Shown: piece by piece, positions 60,701-61,870 of the stretch
How positions within the stretch are numbered: position 1 is the stretch's first letter
Layout of the letters: each line of letters starts with the position of its first letter
DNA from: Bathynomus jamesi
Taxonomy: Eukaryota > Arthropoda > Malacostraca > Isopoda > Cirolanidae
DNA: 64,000 bases
Direction of reading: 5' to 3'
Assembly (NCBI GenBank): GCA_023014485.1
Contig: JAJOZX010000197.1
Coordinates: forward strand, 837,001-901,000
Translations under genes and position numbers: made by a program
The notes under the pieces: generated by a model
The model's input: the letters and a program-made list of their open reading frames with translations, nothing else
What the model was told of the DNA's origin: nothing
Databases searched by the model: none

Positions 60701-61688
60701 ACGTCATATACCAATTTAACTGGTCTGTAGTAGTATGAAACTACTACTACTACTACTACTACTACATTGACTATACGACGCATACCTTTCGTTTAAGATA
60801 GTTACAGCACACATACGAACATAAAACCTGAACACTGAAAATTAGCAACCACTGAAATCTTAATTTCAAAATTATGATTTATGAATAGTTGAATCACTTT
60901 TAACTTGGAATTTTTAAAACTTTAAATTAGTGTTATATAATAAAATTAATAACTTTTCTAAACCGCTATTAAAATATCAGATCAATATTCAATATCCTAC
61001 AAGAGAATATTTGTAATTTTTAAAAATATACTCTTATTTAAATGTGATTAGCTTCACCTAAGTTCGTTTTTTTATTTAGCTGTATTTTAAGTTCTAAAAA
61101 TGTACAGTTTCACTGAAAATGTCTTTAAGTGTACAGACAAAATGCTAGAATGAAAAACGAAGAACTGTCATTTTTTCCAAGAAAAGTCCTTTAGTTGGTA
61201 GTATTCGTGCTTTAGAGAATGTTTAAAAAAAGGTAGAAGTTGATCTAACCTCTCTGCTCTTATTCATGTCATAAATACGATTCGCTCTTCCTCATTATGG
61301 TTTGCAGTCCCTAAATGACCATTTTTTTTTTTTTCGATTAAAGGTTCACTCTCTGTTCTCCATGTTGGGTTGAACCATGCTTACGTCACAGCCATTGGTC
61401 GGTTGATTGGTGTGGTCGCTTTAAAGAGGTGAGAGGTTTACTCGTTAATTATTATCTCAGTGACGTAATGAATACGCAATTTTTAGAAAGATTTTAATTT
61501 TTATGACCCATTTAAGCGTAATTGAAAACCATATTTTCTCATTCAAGCTTCGGAGAGCCATCGAGGAAACAAATTTTGGGGAGTTCCAGAAACACGAATC
61601 AGAGGCGGCTTCCCCGAAGGAGATTGTGAAGGAGGGTAAAGAGACCCCCGGAAGCAGCACGGGGACGAATTCTTCAATGAAAGCTTGA
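9293..61688 (+). CDS. ClC-a: ClC-2-type voltage-gated chloride channel (ClC-a orthologue), whole spliced gene
   Basis: It encodes a plasma-membrane chloride channel of the ClC-1/2/Ka branch; family members work as dimers with one pore per subunit. Twenty-one exons join in phase to about 1015 residues. Selectivity-filter motifs are complete: GSGIPE (from residue 133), GKEGP with the gating Glu at about 177, GIFIP (about 426-430) and the pore Tyr in PSVYDS (about 522). The position of the internal proton glutamate of exchangers is Val (about 237, in FSIEVTS), as in channels. CBS1 is near residues 548-620 and CBS2 near 918-980. The linker contains [11 protein letters not shown], as in the fly protein. 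Two exons carry two 1-base deletions each. One exon exists in two alternative versions. The N-terminus is uncertain: ATG 9293 is the first certain codon, but relatives have residues before MYGRYT. The symbol follows the fly gene; CLCN2 is the human counterpart. Confidence 0.95.
9833..10006 (+). CDS. ClC-a: ClC-a exon 2, first membrane helix
   Basis: The acceptor is cctttcag|AC and the donor AAAG|gtaccc, phase 1 to 1. The Cys- and Arg-rich start is followed by [19 protein letters not shown] and the hydrophobic helix B region, ending in GIGICN. It matches the start of the ClC membrane domain. Confidence 0.93.
10083..10240 (-). repeat. 5S rRNA-derived SINE, copy 2
   Basis: Reverse complement of the family at 43775-43985: TTAAACAACC-type end, CATCATCTGAACG block and the 5S-like core with GAT-AGCGACGTTAAACGACG. 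Confidence 0.7.
10649..10705. mobile_element. MITE family fragment, copy 2 (one end only)
   Basis: It contains ATTTCGGAAAATAGTTCGCC next to a GTATA, followed by the AAATTTCTA block of the family. The other end is missing. Confidence 0.5.
10800..10931 (+). CDS. ClC-a: ClC-a exon 3
   Basis: The acceptor is attccag|CT and the donor GTTG|gtaagc, phase 1 to 1. It encodes ARIWLYRDL, then [19 protein letters not shown] and TAPQAVG, leading straight into the GSGIP motif of the next exon. Confidence 0.95.
10975..11190 (+). repeat. Possible tRNA-related SINE (family C)
   Basis: A box A-like block (tggcgaccgagtgg) is followed about 45 bases later by a box B-like block (cgggtttgcttcccg). The body is GC-richer than the intron. 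A related GTGGCGGACTCAGAG-GGTTCCATC stretch occurs near 52010-52080. Open frames on the minus strand here are not supported as genes. Confidence 0.4.
11623..11891 (-). repeat. Second copy of the TTCAA-tailed repeat
   Basis: Inverted copy of the repeat at 1-275, starting with (GAATT)n, then AATAACCTTTATTAATAAT, and ending at the acacgagag boundary. Its internal sequence has drifted. Confidence 0.6.
12056..12101. repeat. (TA)n microsatellite at the outer end of the Penelope pair
   Basis: About 23 TA units, directly next to the 3' end of the minus-strand Penelope copy. Penelope-like elements often insert at or carry such simple AT repeats. Confidence 0.9.
12102..12909 (-). mobile_element. Penelope-like element, 5'-truncated copy 1
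   Basis: Read from 12909 downward, the minus strand encodes the end of the reverse transcriptase and the linker ([19 protein letters not shown], then [15 protein letters not shown]). The GIY-YIG endonuclease region and the C-terminal [12 protein letters not shown] block follow. The frame is broken in the endonuclease. The same 3' region and the downstream CTTGTGGGTTTGC end recur in the + copy at 12955-13565. Confidence 0.8.
12955..13565 (+). mobile_element. Penelope-like element, 5'-truncated copy 2 with GIY-YIG endonuclease
   Basis: The + strand encodes [18 protein letters not shown] followed by a GIY-YIG nuclease core, [20 protein letters not shown]. The downstream Arg (LDIRVKQHK) and the CxxC pair typical of Penelope nucleases are present. 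A frame change in a run of seven A near 13281-13288 separates the core from the C-terminal [12 protein letters not shown] block. Together with copy 1 it forms an inverted pair joined at the 5' truncation points. Confidence 0.85.
13612..13672. repeat. (TA)n(GT)n and (CA)n microsatellite
   Basis: Alternating AT repeats pass into GT repeats and then a short CA run. Confidence 0.85.
13825..13959. mobile_element. MITE family, copy 3 (eroded)
   Basis: It contains AAATTCGCCAAGAAAT at the left and GACGAACTTTTTTCCAAAATTG followed by TA at the right, matching the family ends. The interior is shortened. Confidence 0.6.
14283..14540. repeat. Two tandem repeats inside the hAT-like element
   Basis: A unit of about 52 bases (TTCTGCTCCGATAGTCACAA core) occurs twice at 14301-14390. 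A 20-base unit, ttcccatagatgtaattgtt, occurs about five times at 14445-14540. Confidence 0.85.
14636..14926 (+). repeat. Retroposon-like repeat with poly(A) tail, copy 1
   Basis: It begins with CCCGCAAGGGGGTTCTAAGC and ends in a run of about 25 A. A copy in opposite orientation lies at 15875-16129 and starts at the same base, suggesting a full-length SINE-like unit. No tRNA, 7SL or 5S head is recognised. Confidence 0.65.
15019..15220. repeat. Near-perfect palindrome (foldback MITE)
   Basis: GGATCACCTGAAGATCAGGG at the left is mirrored at the right end. Both arms contain the block AACGAAAATATCACGA, then AACCTAACCAATCGT. Related blocks occur at 17355-17470 and 35925-36110. Confidence 0.8.
15875..16129 (-). 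repeat. Retroposon-like repeat, copy 2
   Basis: Reverse complement of 14636-14926 with a short T-run at its left (the A tail). Open frames across it are not genes. Confidence 0.65.
16249..16425 (+). repeat. tRNA-derived SINE (family A)
   Basis: The head resembles a tRNA gene with a box A-like stretch (tagctgaatgg) and a box B-like stretch (ggattcaaatcc), followed by ATG/ATA repeats and the family body ending in GCCAGTTTCTGG. The same head occurs at 22770. Confidence 0.75.
16668..17130. mobile_element. Degenerate foldback element
   Basis: The left half (TTTTGGGGTTGC, then GGCTCTAGTTCTTGAGATAAT) is mirrored in the right half (ATTATCTCATAAATTAGAGCC, then TTACCCCAAAA). The outer ends read cagctcaacaaaa and tgttgaccagtg. 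No coding sequence. Confidence 0.6.
17355..17470. repeat. Fragment of the TCACGATTTAACC palindrome family
   Basis: It has GACGATTGGTTAGGTTTAGT, then CATGATATTTTCGTTAG, and their inverted copies within about 90 bases, with one arm repeated. Confidence 0.6.
18010..18190 (-). repeat. tRNA-derived SINE (family A), minus orientation
   Basis: Starts at the tail (ATAATGAGTCAGGAGAGCCAG) and ends with the tRNA-like head (CTCAACCACGGGTACCGACAC). The box B-like stretch reads gagtcggactcctgacc on the + strand. Confidence 0.7.
18390..18560 (-). repeat. tRNA-derived SINE (family B)
   Basis: Read on the minus strand it has a box A-like TTCGGTAGTTAAGAG and a perfect box B-like GGGTTCGATTCCC. The body then contains GGATCCGTTC-type sequence shared in part with about 14175-14245. 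It ends 26 bases before the exon at 18587. Confidence 0.55.
18587..18720 (+). CDS. ClC-a: ClC-a exon 4, first selectivity motif
   Basis: The acceptor is tttttcag|GA and the donor GAG|gtgagt, phase 1 to 0. It encodes [14 protein letters not shown] and ends in PLGKE, whose Glu is the external gating glutamate. The intron falls directly after this Glu, splitting the GKEGP motif. Confidence 0.97.
18867..19206. repeat. Imperfect palindrome of about 340 bases
   Basis: Arms of about 150 bases mirror each other, for example GTACCTCTACTGAAGAACAA and its complement, with GTACCTATCC at both outer ends. The inner ends CAGTGTTGGT and ACCAACACTG look hAT-like, but no TSD matches there. Confidence 0.75.
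19205..19416. mobile_element. MITE family, copy 4
   Basis: Left end CGGTCTAGGAAAAAAGTTCG, right end CGTACTTTTTTCCGAAACCG, with TA on both sides. It abuts the palindrome 18867-19206. Confidence 0.75.
19737..19893 (+). CDS. ClC-a: ClC-a exon 5
   Basis: The acceptor is cttgacag|GGG and the donor GGAG|gttggt, phase 0 to 1. It encodes [20 protein letters not shown], then [20 protein letters not shown] and CSFAAPIG. The frame is intact. The donor is a weaker GTTGGT form. Confidence 0.96.
20221..20440. repeat. Compound minisatellite
   Basis: A 29-base unit made of tctacgtgtcccc plus tctttcgttcctcccc repeats at 20221-20387, with extra copies of the 13-base half. A 10-base unit (ttcacttcat) follows, repeated about four to five times. 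Because 29 is not a multiple of three, all three frames read the same Ser/Pro/Leu pattern. These open frames are artefacts. Confidence 0.9.
21328..21558. mobile_element. Tc1/mariner-type MITE (second family)
   Basis: Left end cagaggattgacaaaagtaa and right end ttacgttcgtcaaccctctc are inverted repeats; TA flanks both sides (21326-21327 and 21559-21560). About 230 bases, non-coding. Confidence 0.7.
21734..21857 (+). CDS. ClC-a: ClC-a exon 6, with two single-base deletions
   Basis: The acceptor is tgagcag|GA and the donor GAAG|gtaagc, phase 1 to 1 if two missing bases are allowed. It encodes [10 protein letters not shown], then [20 protein letters not shown], then LAVWFNDE. One T is missing at 21764-21765 (between the Val and Tyr codons) and one in the T-run at 21832-21834. 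As assembled the exon is 124 bases; 126 are needed for frame. All neighbouring exons are intact. Confidence 0.9.
22770..22945 (+). repeat. tRNA-derived SINE (family A)
   Basis: It carries the best preserved tRNA-like head: box A-like tagctcaatggg and box B-like aggttcgaattcc, followed by ATG repeats and a body ending in GCCAGTTTCTGGCTCTCCTG. Confidence 0.8.
23039..23734. mobile_element. hAT non-autonomous element with perfect 8-bp TSD
   Basis: The ends caggggtgtaaa and tttacacccctg are inverted repeats. The TSD gaagaaac is identical at 23031-23038 and 23735-23742. The interior is rich in TACTTGAGTAACTTTT-like repeats. No transposase. Confidence 0.9.
24390..24540 (+). repeat. 5S rRNA-derived SINE, copy 3
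   Basis: It has the 5S-like AATTAAGCGACACGGTCTGG and AGCTGGATGGGTGACC blocks, then CACGCAAAGCTGTA and the ATTACC-AAACAACCC tail. Confidence 0.7.
25092..25173 (+). CDS. ClC-a: ClC-a exon 7
   Basis: The acceptor is cctacag|AA and the donor CTGG|gtaaga, phase 1 to 2. It encodes [20 protein letters not shown], then LFVFSLTG, matching the extracellular loop and following helix of ClC-2. Confidence 0.94.
25232..25533. mobile_element. hAT-like MITE with CAGTGGTTCCCAACC ends
   Basis: Left end cagtggttcccaaccttt and right end ggttgggaaacactg are inverted repeats. The flanking octamers match at only 5 of 8, so the insertion is old. Related ends occur at 38287-38539. Confidence 0.65.
26838..27357. mobile_element. 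hAT non-autonomous element built of TATTTAAATAC repeats
   Basis: The ends cagagctgggca and tgcccagctctg are inverted repeats. The TSD gtggtacg is identical at 26830-26837 and 27358-27365. The interior consists largely of TGTATTTAAATAC repeats around a unique centre. Confidence 0.9.
27679..27780 (+). CDS. ClC-a: ClC-a exon 8
   Basis: The acceptor is gatctag|A and the donor AAAAAG|gtgacg, phase 2 to 2. It encodes [20 protein letters not shown], then [13 protein letters not shown]. The donor and about 48 bases of intron are repeated at 28645-28696. Confidence 0.95.
28645..28696 (+). repeat. Duplicate of the exon 8 splice donor region
   Basis: The sequence aaaggtgacgtattttttat and the following 30 bases repeat 27777-27828 with two differences. 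The copy includes the donor but not the coding part of the exon. Confidence 0.85.
29040..29212. mobile_element. Foldback element with long G and C runs
   Basis: The left end (gtagccagga followed by 17 G) is mirrored by the right end (C-run, then ccctggctac). A second G-run lies at about 29119-29133. Homopolymer lengths are likely unreliable. Confidence 0.55.
29343..29452. repeat. Short inverted repeat
   Basis: TTTGGCTACTCTGATGAAGTAG is mirrored about 70 bases later by CTACCTCATCAGGGTAGCCAAA, with an additional GTAGCCAAA copy between them. Confidence 0.6.
29550..29936. mobile_element. pogo/Tigger-like MITE
   Basis: Left end cagtaatcaacccgttatcc and right end ggtcggataacaggttgttt are inverted repeats with TA on both sides (29548-29549, 29937-29938). 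The CCCGTTATCCG motif resembles pogo-type ends. Non-coding. Confidence 0.7.
30197..30299 (+). CDS. ClC-a: ClC-a exon 9A, one of two mutually exclusive versions
   Basis: The acceptor is gtttttcag|C and the donor CACCAG|gtaatt, phase 2 to 0, 103 bases. It encodes [20 protein letters not shown], then [14 protein letters not shown], the helix J region of ClC-2. It keeps the FPPGFG motif of the family. Exon 9B at 36332 has the same length and phases. Confidence 0.93.
30300..31413. other. Intron sequence without recognised feature
   Basis: AT-rich, with short TAACCTAACC-type runs near 31019-31030 and no element that I can delimit. Confidence 0.4.
31424..32324 (+). mobile_element. LINE 3' fragment with 5' inverted duplication
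   Basis: A 240-codon open frame (31584-32306) encodes the C-terminus of the LINE also found at 53.1-55.0 kb and 57.6-60.4 kb, with a CxxC-H zinc-finger-like [19 protein letters not shown] and the end LLDQGGLIG. It ends in a CAA-rich tail. A 13-base TSD, acagtaaatctaa, lies at 31414-31426 and 32325-32337. The 5' end is an inverted duplication: 31424-31499 mirrors 31509-31584 with a 9-base spacer. Confidence 0.88.
33590..33880 (+). mobile_element. Degenerate LINE 3' end (CR1/L2-like)
   Basis: One frame reads [16 protein letters not shown], then SFKCSV. This resembles the conserved end of LINE open reading frames (LWNSLPxSV...SFKxxV), with stops interspersed. No intact frame is left. Confidence 0.55.
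34045..34425 (-). mobile_element. Degenerate LINE reverse transcriptase fragment (CR1/L2-like)
   Basis: On the minus strand 34230 downward reads [20 protein letters not shown] and then LKFAGDTKI, the reverse transcriptase core in which the catalytic FADD has become FAGD. Stops follow. It is in the opposite direction to the fragment at 33590. Confidence 0.75.
35003..35230. mobile_element. MITE family, copy 5
   Basis: Left end GGGGAAAAAAAATTCGTCTAG; right end GTGAAACTG followed by TA, with a small C-rich insertion before it. The interior ACTAATAAAATTTTGAAA block is shared with other copies. Confidence 0.65.
35769..35835. repeat. (GT)n microsatellite
   Basis: Nearly pure GT repeats with two GGT interruptions. 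Confidence 0.95.
35873..36164. repeat. Foldback element with arms of about 124 bases
   Basis: 35873-35996 mirrors 36042-36164 with few mismatches, around a 45-base spacer. Both arms contain the TCACGACTTAACCTAACCAA block of the 15019 palindrome. The right arm ends about 170 bases before exon 9B. Confidence 0.9.
36332..36434 (+). CDS. ClC-a: ClC-a exon 9B, alternative to exon 9A
   Basis: The acceptor is gcctctttag|C and the donor CATCAG|gtcagt, phase 2 to 0, 103 bases. It encodes [20 protein letters not shown], then [14 protein letters not shown]. It aligns without gaps to exon 9A: the YP, FPP and LTTHHQ anchors are shared while the helix differs, including FPPG to FPPF and a charged Glu to His. 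Including both or neither exon would shift the frame. Confidence 0.9.
36566..36768. mobile_element. MITE family, copy 6 (well preserved)
   Basis: Left end TAGTTTCGGAAAAAAGTTCA and right end GGCGAACTTTTTTCCGAAATTG are near-perfect inverted repeats. The left TA is intact; the right flank reads CA. The interior is largely self-complementary. Confidence 0.8.
37020..37251. repeat. Palindromic MITE-like element
   Basis: AGCTGGGCTACTTCTAAGAC and the following AATTTTAGTGGGTGGG are mirrored at 37218-37251. The middle holds TATATACATTTATAT repeats. Confidence 0.65.
37922..38107. mobile_element. MITE family, copy 7
   Basis: Left end TTTTTGGAAAAAAGTTCGCC and right end GGCGAACTTTTTTCCGAACT, with TA at the left. 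Confidence 0.7.
38287..38539. mobile_element. hAT-like MITE (CAGTGGTTCTCGACC ends)
   Basis: Left cagtggttctcgaccattt and right ggttgaggatcactg are inverted repeats. Internal ACCAC-rich blocks are also mirrored. No matching TSD. Confidence 0.55.
38829..38960 (+). CDS. ClC-a: ClC-a exon 10
   Basis: The acceptor is atcttcag|GTC and the donor TTTACG|gtaaga, phase 0 to 0. It encodes [16 protein letters not shown] with an N-glycosylation sequon (NIT) in the extracellular loop, then [15 protein letters not shown]. It is the common partner of exons 9A and 9B. Confidence 0.95.
39594..39753. repeat. Near-perfect hairpin with 75-base arms
   Basis: 39594-39668 mirrors 39679-39753 with only a few mismatches and a 10-base loop. 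The arm contains CAACAGTTTCGATGCC and GGCATCCTCTTCGGGTGG. Confidence 0.92.
40572..40734 (+). CDS. ClC-a: ClC-a exon 11, GxFxP motif
   Basis: The acceptor is acttttag|TTT and the donor CCAG|gttttt (weak), phase 0 to 1. It encodes [20 protein letters not shown], then [13 protein letters not shown] and [16 protein letters not shown] is the third selectivity motif at the start of helix N. Confidence 0.96.
40862..41400. other. Intron sequence with possible degenerate MITE
   Basis: It begins cagcgtttcttaacc and later has GGGTTAACCGGGGTGCC and GCCGCGAAATCTCATG, recalling the 25232 element. The ends cannot be matched. Confidence 0.3.
41622..41737 (+). CDS. ClC-a: ClC-a exon 12
   Basis: The acceptor is ttcgcag|GA and the donor GTTATG|gtaatt, phase 1 to 0. 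It encodes [20 protein letters not shown], then [17 protein letters not shown], the helix O-P region. Confidence 0.96.
42054..42965 (+). mobile_element. mariner/Tc1-type transposon, internally deleted
   Basis: The ends cagggcgtcccaaaaaaatg and its complement are about 31-base near-perfect inverted repeats. TA lies on both sides (42052-42053 and 42966-42967). The total is 912 bases, too short for an intact transposase. Confidence 0.92.
42146..42849 (+). pseudogene. mariner transposase remnant (DUF4817 N-terminus plus DDE_3-like end)
   Basis: The first part (42146-42570) reads [20 protein letters not shown], then helix-turn-helix sequence with a GRPRTSTSP hinge and [11 protein letters not shown]; this is the DUF4817-type DNA-binding region. 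After WYLARCGC, near 42590, the frame shifts to [20 protein letters not shown], then LKDKVYAI, which is the end of the DDE catalytic domain. The middle of the catalytic domain, with the first two catalytic acidic residues, is deleted. The preserved [16 protein letters not shown] is the signature around the last catalytic Asp. The copy cannot encode an active transposase, but its TIRs are intact, so it could be moved by an enzyme encoded elsewhere. Confidence 0.88.
43418..43670 (+). CDS. ClC-a: ClC-a exon 13, helix R and start of CBS1
   Basis: The acceptor is ttcgtcag|GTT and the donor CCCG|gtaaga, phase 0 to 1. It encodes [20 protein letters not shown], whose Tyr is the pore tyrosine, then [16 protein letters not shown]1 follows ([20 protein letters not shown], then [10 protein letters not shown]). 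Confidence 0.97.
43775..43985 (+). repeat. 5S rRNA-derived SINE, copy 5
   Basis: The clearest 5S-like head: CTTCTCGTTAAATCACCGAG, then GTTAAACGACGTTGGG, then TTGGCTGGGTGACCGG. The tail GTAAAGCTGTAGGTGACC and AACACCCGAAAACATTA follows. It lies about 100 bases after exon 13. Confidence 0.85.
44020..44137 (+). CDS. ClC-a: ClC-a exon 14, end of CBS1
   Basis: The acceptor is cgcgatag|AT and the donor GATAA|gtaagt, phase 1 to 2. It encodes [20 protein letters not shown], then [20 protein letters not shown]. Confidence 0.95.
44138..45260. other. Intron without a recognised feature
   Basis: AT-rich, no clear inverted ends or coding frames. GTTGCAACTTT/AAAAGTT-type short inverted blocks occur near 44480-44600 (AAAAGTTGAACTAATTTGAA and its complement), possibly a small degenerate foldback. 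Confidence 0.4.
45261..45451. mobile_element. MITE family, copy 8
   Basis: Left end GGGCTGTGGAAAAAAGTTCG; right end GAGAACTTTTTTCCCGAAACTG followed by TA. The interior matches other copies. Confidence 0.7.
45710..45861 (+). CDS. ClC-a: ClC-a exon 15, variable linker
   Basis: The acceptor is ttcggcag|G and the donor ATGG|gtaaga, phase 2 to 1. It encodes a charged stretch ([20 protein letters not shown]) then [20 protein letters not shown]. The frame and composition support coding; the sequence is not conserved enough to assign from the family. Confidence 0.82.
46020..46369 (+). CDS. ClC-a: ClC-a exon 16, Ser-rich linker
   Basis: The acceptor is acttttag|GA, phase 1. It encodes [20 protein letters not shown] and further Ser/Thr/Glu-rich disordered sequence. 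The end GTCGAG|gtttaa is a weak donor that leaves phase 0, matching the next exon. If it is not used, translation reads Val then stop (TAA 46373-46375), giving a shorter protein without CBS2. Confidence 0.8.
46402..46900. mobile_element. Fragments of the MITE family (copy 9 and a partial copy)
   Basis: ATGCGGAAAAAAGTTTGCCG near 46402 is a left end. Two right ends follow at 46819-46843 and 46878-46900 (GGCGAACTTTTTTCCGAAAC), suggesting two overlapping or nested copies. Confidence 0.55.
46990..47168 (+). CDS. ClC-a: ClC-a exon 17, RKSILKK linker motif
   Basis: The acceptor is gatctag|ATT and the donor TCCAA|gtaaga, phase 0 to 2. It encodes [18 protein letters not shown], then [18 protein letters not shown] and [18 protein letters not shown]. 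[11 protein letters not shown], followed by a TPY-AT block, is shared with the fly ClC-a linker. Basic RKS/KKT sites look like kinase targets (inference). Confidence 0.88.
47336..47410. repeat. Short hairpin element
   Basis: agtcgcgcaaccca and tgggttgcgcgact are perfectly complementary 14-base arms around about 22 bases. The left flank acagggtgtttct recalls mariner-type ends. Confidence 0.7.
47505..47650 (-). repeat. 5S rRNA-derived SINE, copy 6
   Basis: Reverse complement of the family, with the GGGACCTACAGCTTTACGTG tail segment, the GCTACATCATCCGAACG block and the 5S-like head at its right end. Confidence 0.75.
47729..47843 (+). CDS. ClC-a: ClC-a exon 18, short linker exon
   Basis: The acceptor is gtttaag|G and the donor CAAATT|gtaaat, phase 2 to 0. 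Without it exon 17 (phase 2) could not join exon 19 (phase 0). It encodes [20 protein letters not shown], then [10 protein letters not shown]. This resembles the helix-like FRIRxAFEAIFKK segment at the same place in the fly protein. Confidence 0.78.
47964..48104 (+). CDS. ClC-a: ClC-a exon 19, start of CBS2
   Basis: The acceptor is acccttag|ACT and the donor CTGAAG|gttggt (weak), phase 0 to 0. It encodes [20 protein letters not shown], then [38 protein letters not shown] is a highly conserved ClC-2 CBS2 signature. Confidence 0.96.
48353..51942. mobile_element. Foldback element interrupted by an RTE retrotransposon
   Basis: 48353-48475 is mirrored at about 51815-51942, with blocks such as AATATTGATTCAAGA-GTAATC and AACAAATAATCCTC. 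Inside, 51283-51360 mirrors about 51630-51685 (CCGAAAATATTTGT blocks). The RTE insertion thus sits inside the left arm. A (CA)n run lies at 51715-51753. Confidence 0.75.
48476..51198 (+). mobile_element. RTE-like non-LTR retrotransposon, 5'-truncated, nearly intact frame
   Basis: It starts inside the endonuclease ([21 protein letters not shown] sequence, begun at 48476) and ends about 30 bases after the stop at 51163-51165. Endonuclease: [22 protein letters not shown] and [11 protein letters not shown]. Reverse transcriptase: [32 protein letters not shown] and the catalytic [10 protein letters not shown]-terminus: [15 protein letters not shown] and [13 protein letters not shown]. This layout is that of RTE-clade elements. 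There are only three frame breaks (near 49243, 49670 and 50350), at least one in a T-run, so the copy is young or is broken mainly by assembly errors. Upstream tctcattttcag would be a plausible splice acceptor. It lies in the host gene's CBS2 intron in the same orientation. Confidence 0.9.
52010..52160 (+). repeat. Possible tRNA-related SINE (family C)
   Basis: GC-richer block with GTGGCGGACTCAGAGCGGTG and GGTTCCATCGAGTGGGG, related to 10975-11190. No clear tail. Confidence 0.35.
53147..55025 (+). mobile_element. LINE in the left arm, 5'-deleted
   Basis: Reverse transcriptase blocks in order, across several frames: SKATGPDN region, [35 protein letters not shown] and catalytic SSYADDITL (about 53877). 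The CxxC-H block [15 protein letters not shown] near 54820 and the LLDQGGLIG end follow, with a (CAA)n tail. The Penelope sequence acttagatgttaaa flanks both ends (TSD). The right-arm copy has about 600 more bases at its 5' side, so this copy lost its 5' part. Clade: jockey/I group likely, not certain. Confidence 0.85.
55560..56279. mobile_element. hAT non-autonomous element in the left arm only
   Basis: The ends cagtggtgggca and tgcccaacactg are inverted repeats with one mismatch. TSD gtaaatag is identical at 55552-55559 and 56280-56287. The interior consists of AAGTTAACGATAATCCG-type repeats. The right arm lacks it (57105 reads straight through), so it inserted after the inverted duplication. 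Confidence 0.92.
59149..59348. mobile_element. hAT-like MITE of a tandem pair, first
   Basis: Ends cagtggtcggcgaac and gttccccgacccatg. TSD gtctatag at 59141-59148 and 59349-59356. Its sequence is the reverse complement of the second element, shortened. Absent from the left arm. Confidence 0.9.
59357..59594. mobile_element. hAT-like MITE of a tandem pair, second
   Basis: Ends cagtggtcggcgaac and gttccccgacccctg. TSD gtctatag at 59349-59356 and 59595-59602, the first copy being shared with the preceding element. Confidence 0.9.
60735..60766. repeat. (ACT)n microsatellite in the right arm
   Basis: About ten ACT units; the left arm has only two or three at the mirrored place (ACTACTAC near 52815), so the run expanded after the duplication. 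Confidence 0.85.
61344..61428 (+). CDS. ClC-a: ClC-a exon 20, CBS2, with two single-base deletions
   Basis: The acceptor is gattaaag|GTT and the donor AAGAG|gtgaga. It encodes VHSLFSMLG, then [20 protein letters not shown] is missing in the run at 61370-61371, where Leu is expected after Gly; as assembled the frame hits TGA there. A G is missing near 61426, where the family has Lys-Glu-Leu across the junction. The exon is 85 bases; 87 are needed. Confidence 0.9.
61548..61688 (+). CDS. ClC-a: ClC-a exon 21, C-terminus and stop
   Basis: The acceptor is cattcaag|CTT, phase 0. It encodes [18 protein letters not shown], ends CBS2 and continues as a short polar tail to TGA (61686-61688). The tail is much shorter than in the fly protein. 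Confidence 0.93.
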   Translation, partial: LRRAIEETNFGEFQKHESEAASPKEIVKEGKETPGSSTGTNSSMKA

Positions 61689-61870
61689 AATTCTCATCAT
61701 TCACTAATTCATAATCTTGTCTGAAGGAAATAGATTTTTAAGACTTTAGATTCATTCATTTCTCGCATTGCATGGGTATAAATCGCCATGAAGGACATTT
61801 AGTATTTCTACATTCACTGAGTTTAGAAATGCAGATGATGATAAATAAATAATCGTATTTTCTTATCAAA
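61689..61870 (+). promoter_or_regulatory. 3' UTR with candidate poly(A) signal
   Basis: AATAAA occurs at 61844-61849 in an ataaataaataa stretch, about 155 bases after the stop. No transcript evidence is available, so the cleavage site is a guess. Confidence 0.45.

Larger units (their letters stand above)
52450..61060. repeat. Imperfect palindrome of about 8.6 kb
   Basis: The left arm (about 52450-56604) is the inverted copy of the right arm (about 56765-61060) around a spacer of about 160 bases. Anchors: TTCATCATTATAGGATCC at 56522 and its complement at 56832; TTTTCGTTATTCGTTTTA at 53023 and its complement at 60530; the LINE in each arm. Identity is high near the centre and lower at the outer ends. 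Each arm holds a Penelope-like element with a LINE inserted at the same site. Confidence 0.9.
56765..61060 (+). mobile_element. Penelope-like element of the right arm (interrupted)
   Basis: 57049-57105 encodes [19 protein letters not shown], a Penelope reverse transcriptase block. 57343-57552 encodes [11 protein letters not shown], then [20 protein letters not shown], the block after the catalytic motif. The LINE interrupts it at 57616-60437. The 3' part continues at 60438. Stops and frame breaks show decay. Confidence 0.82.
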
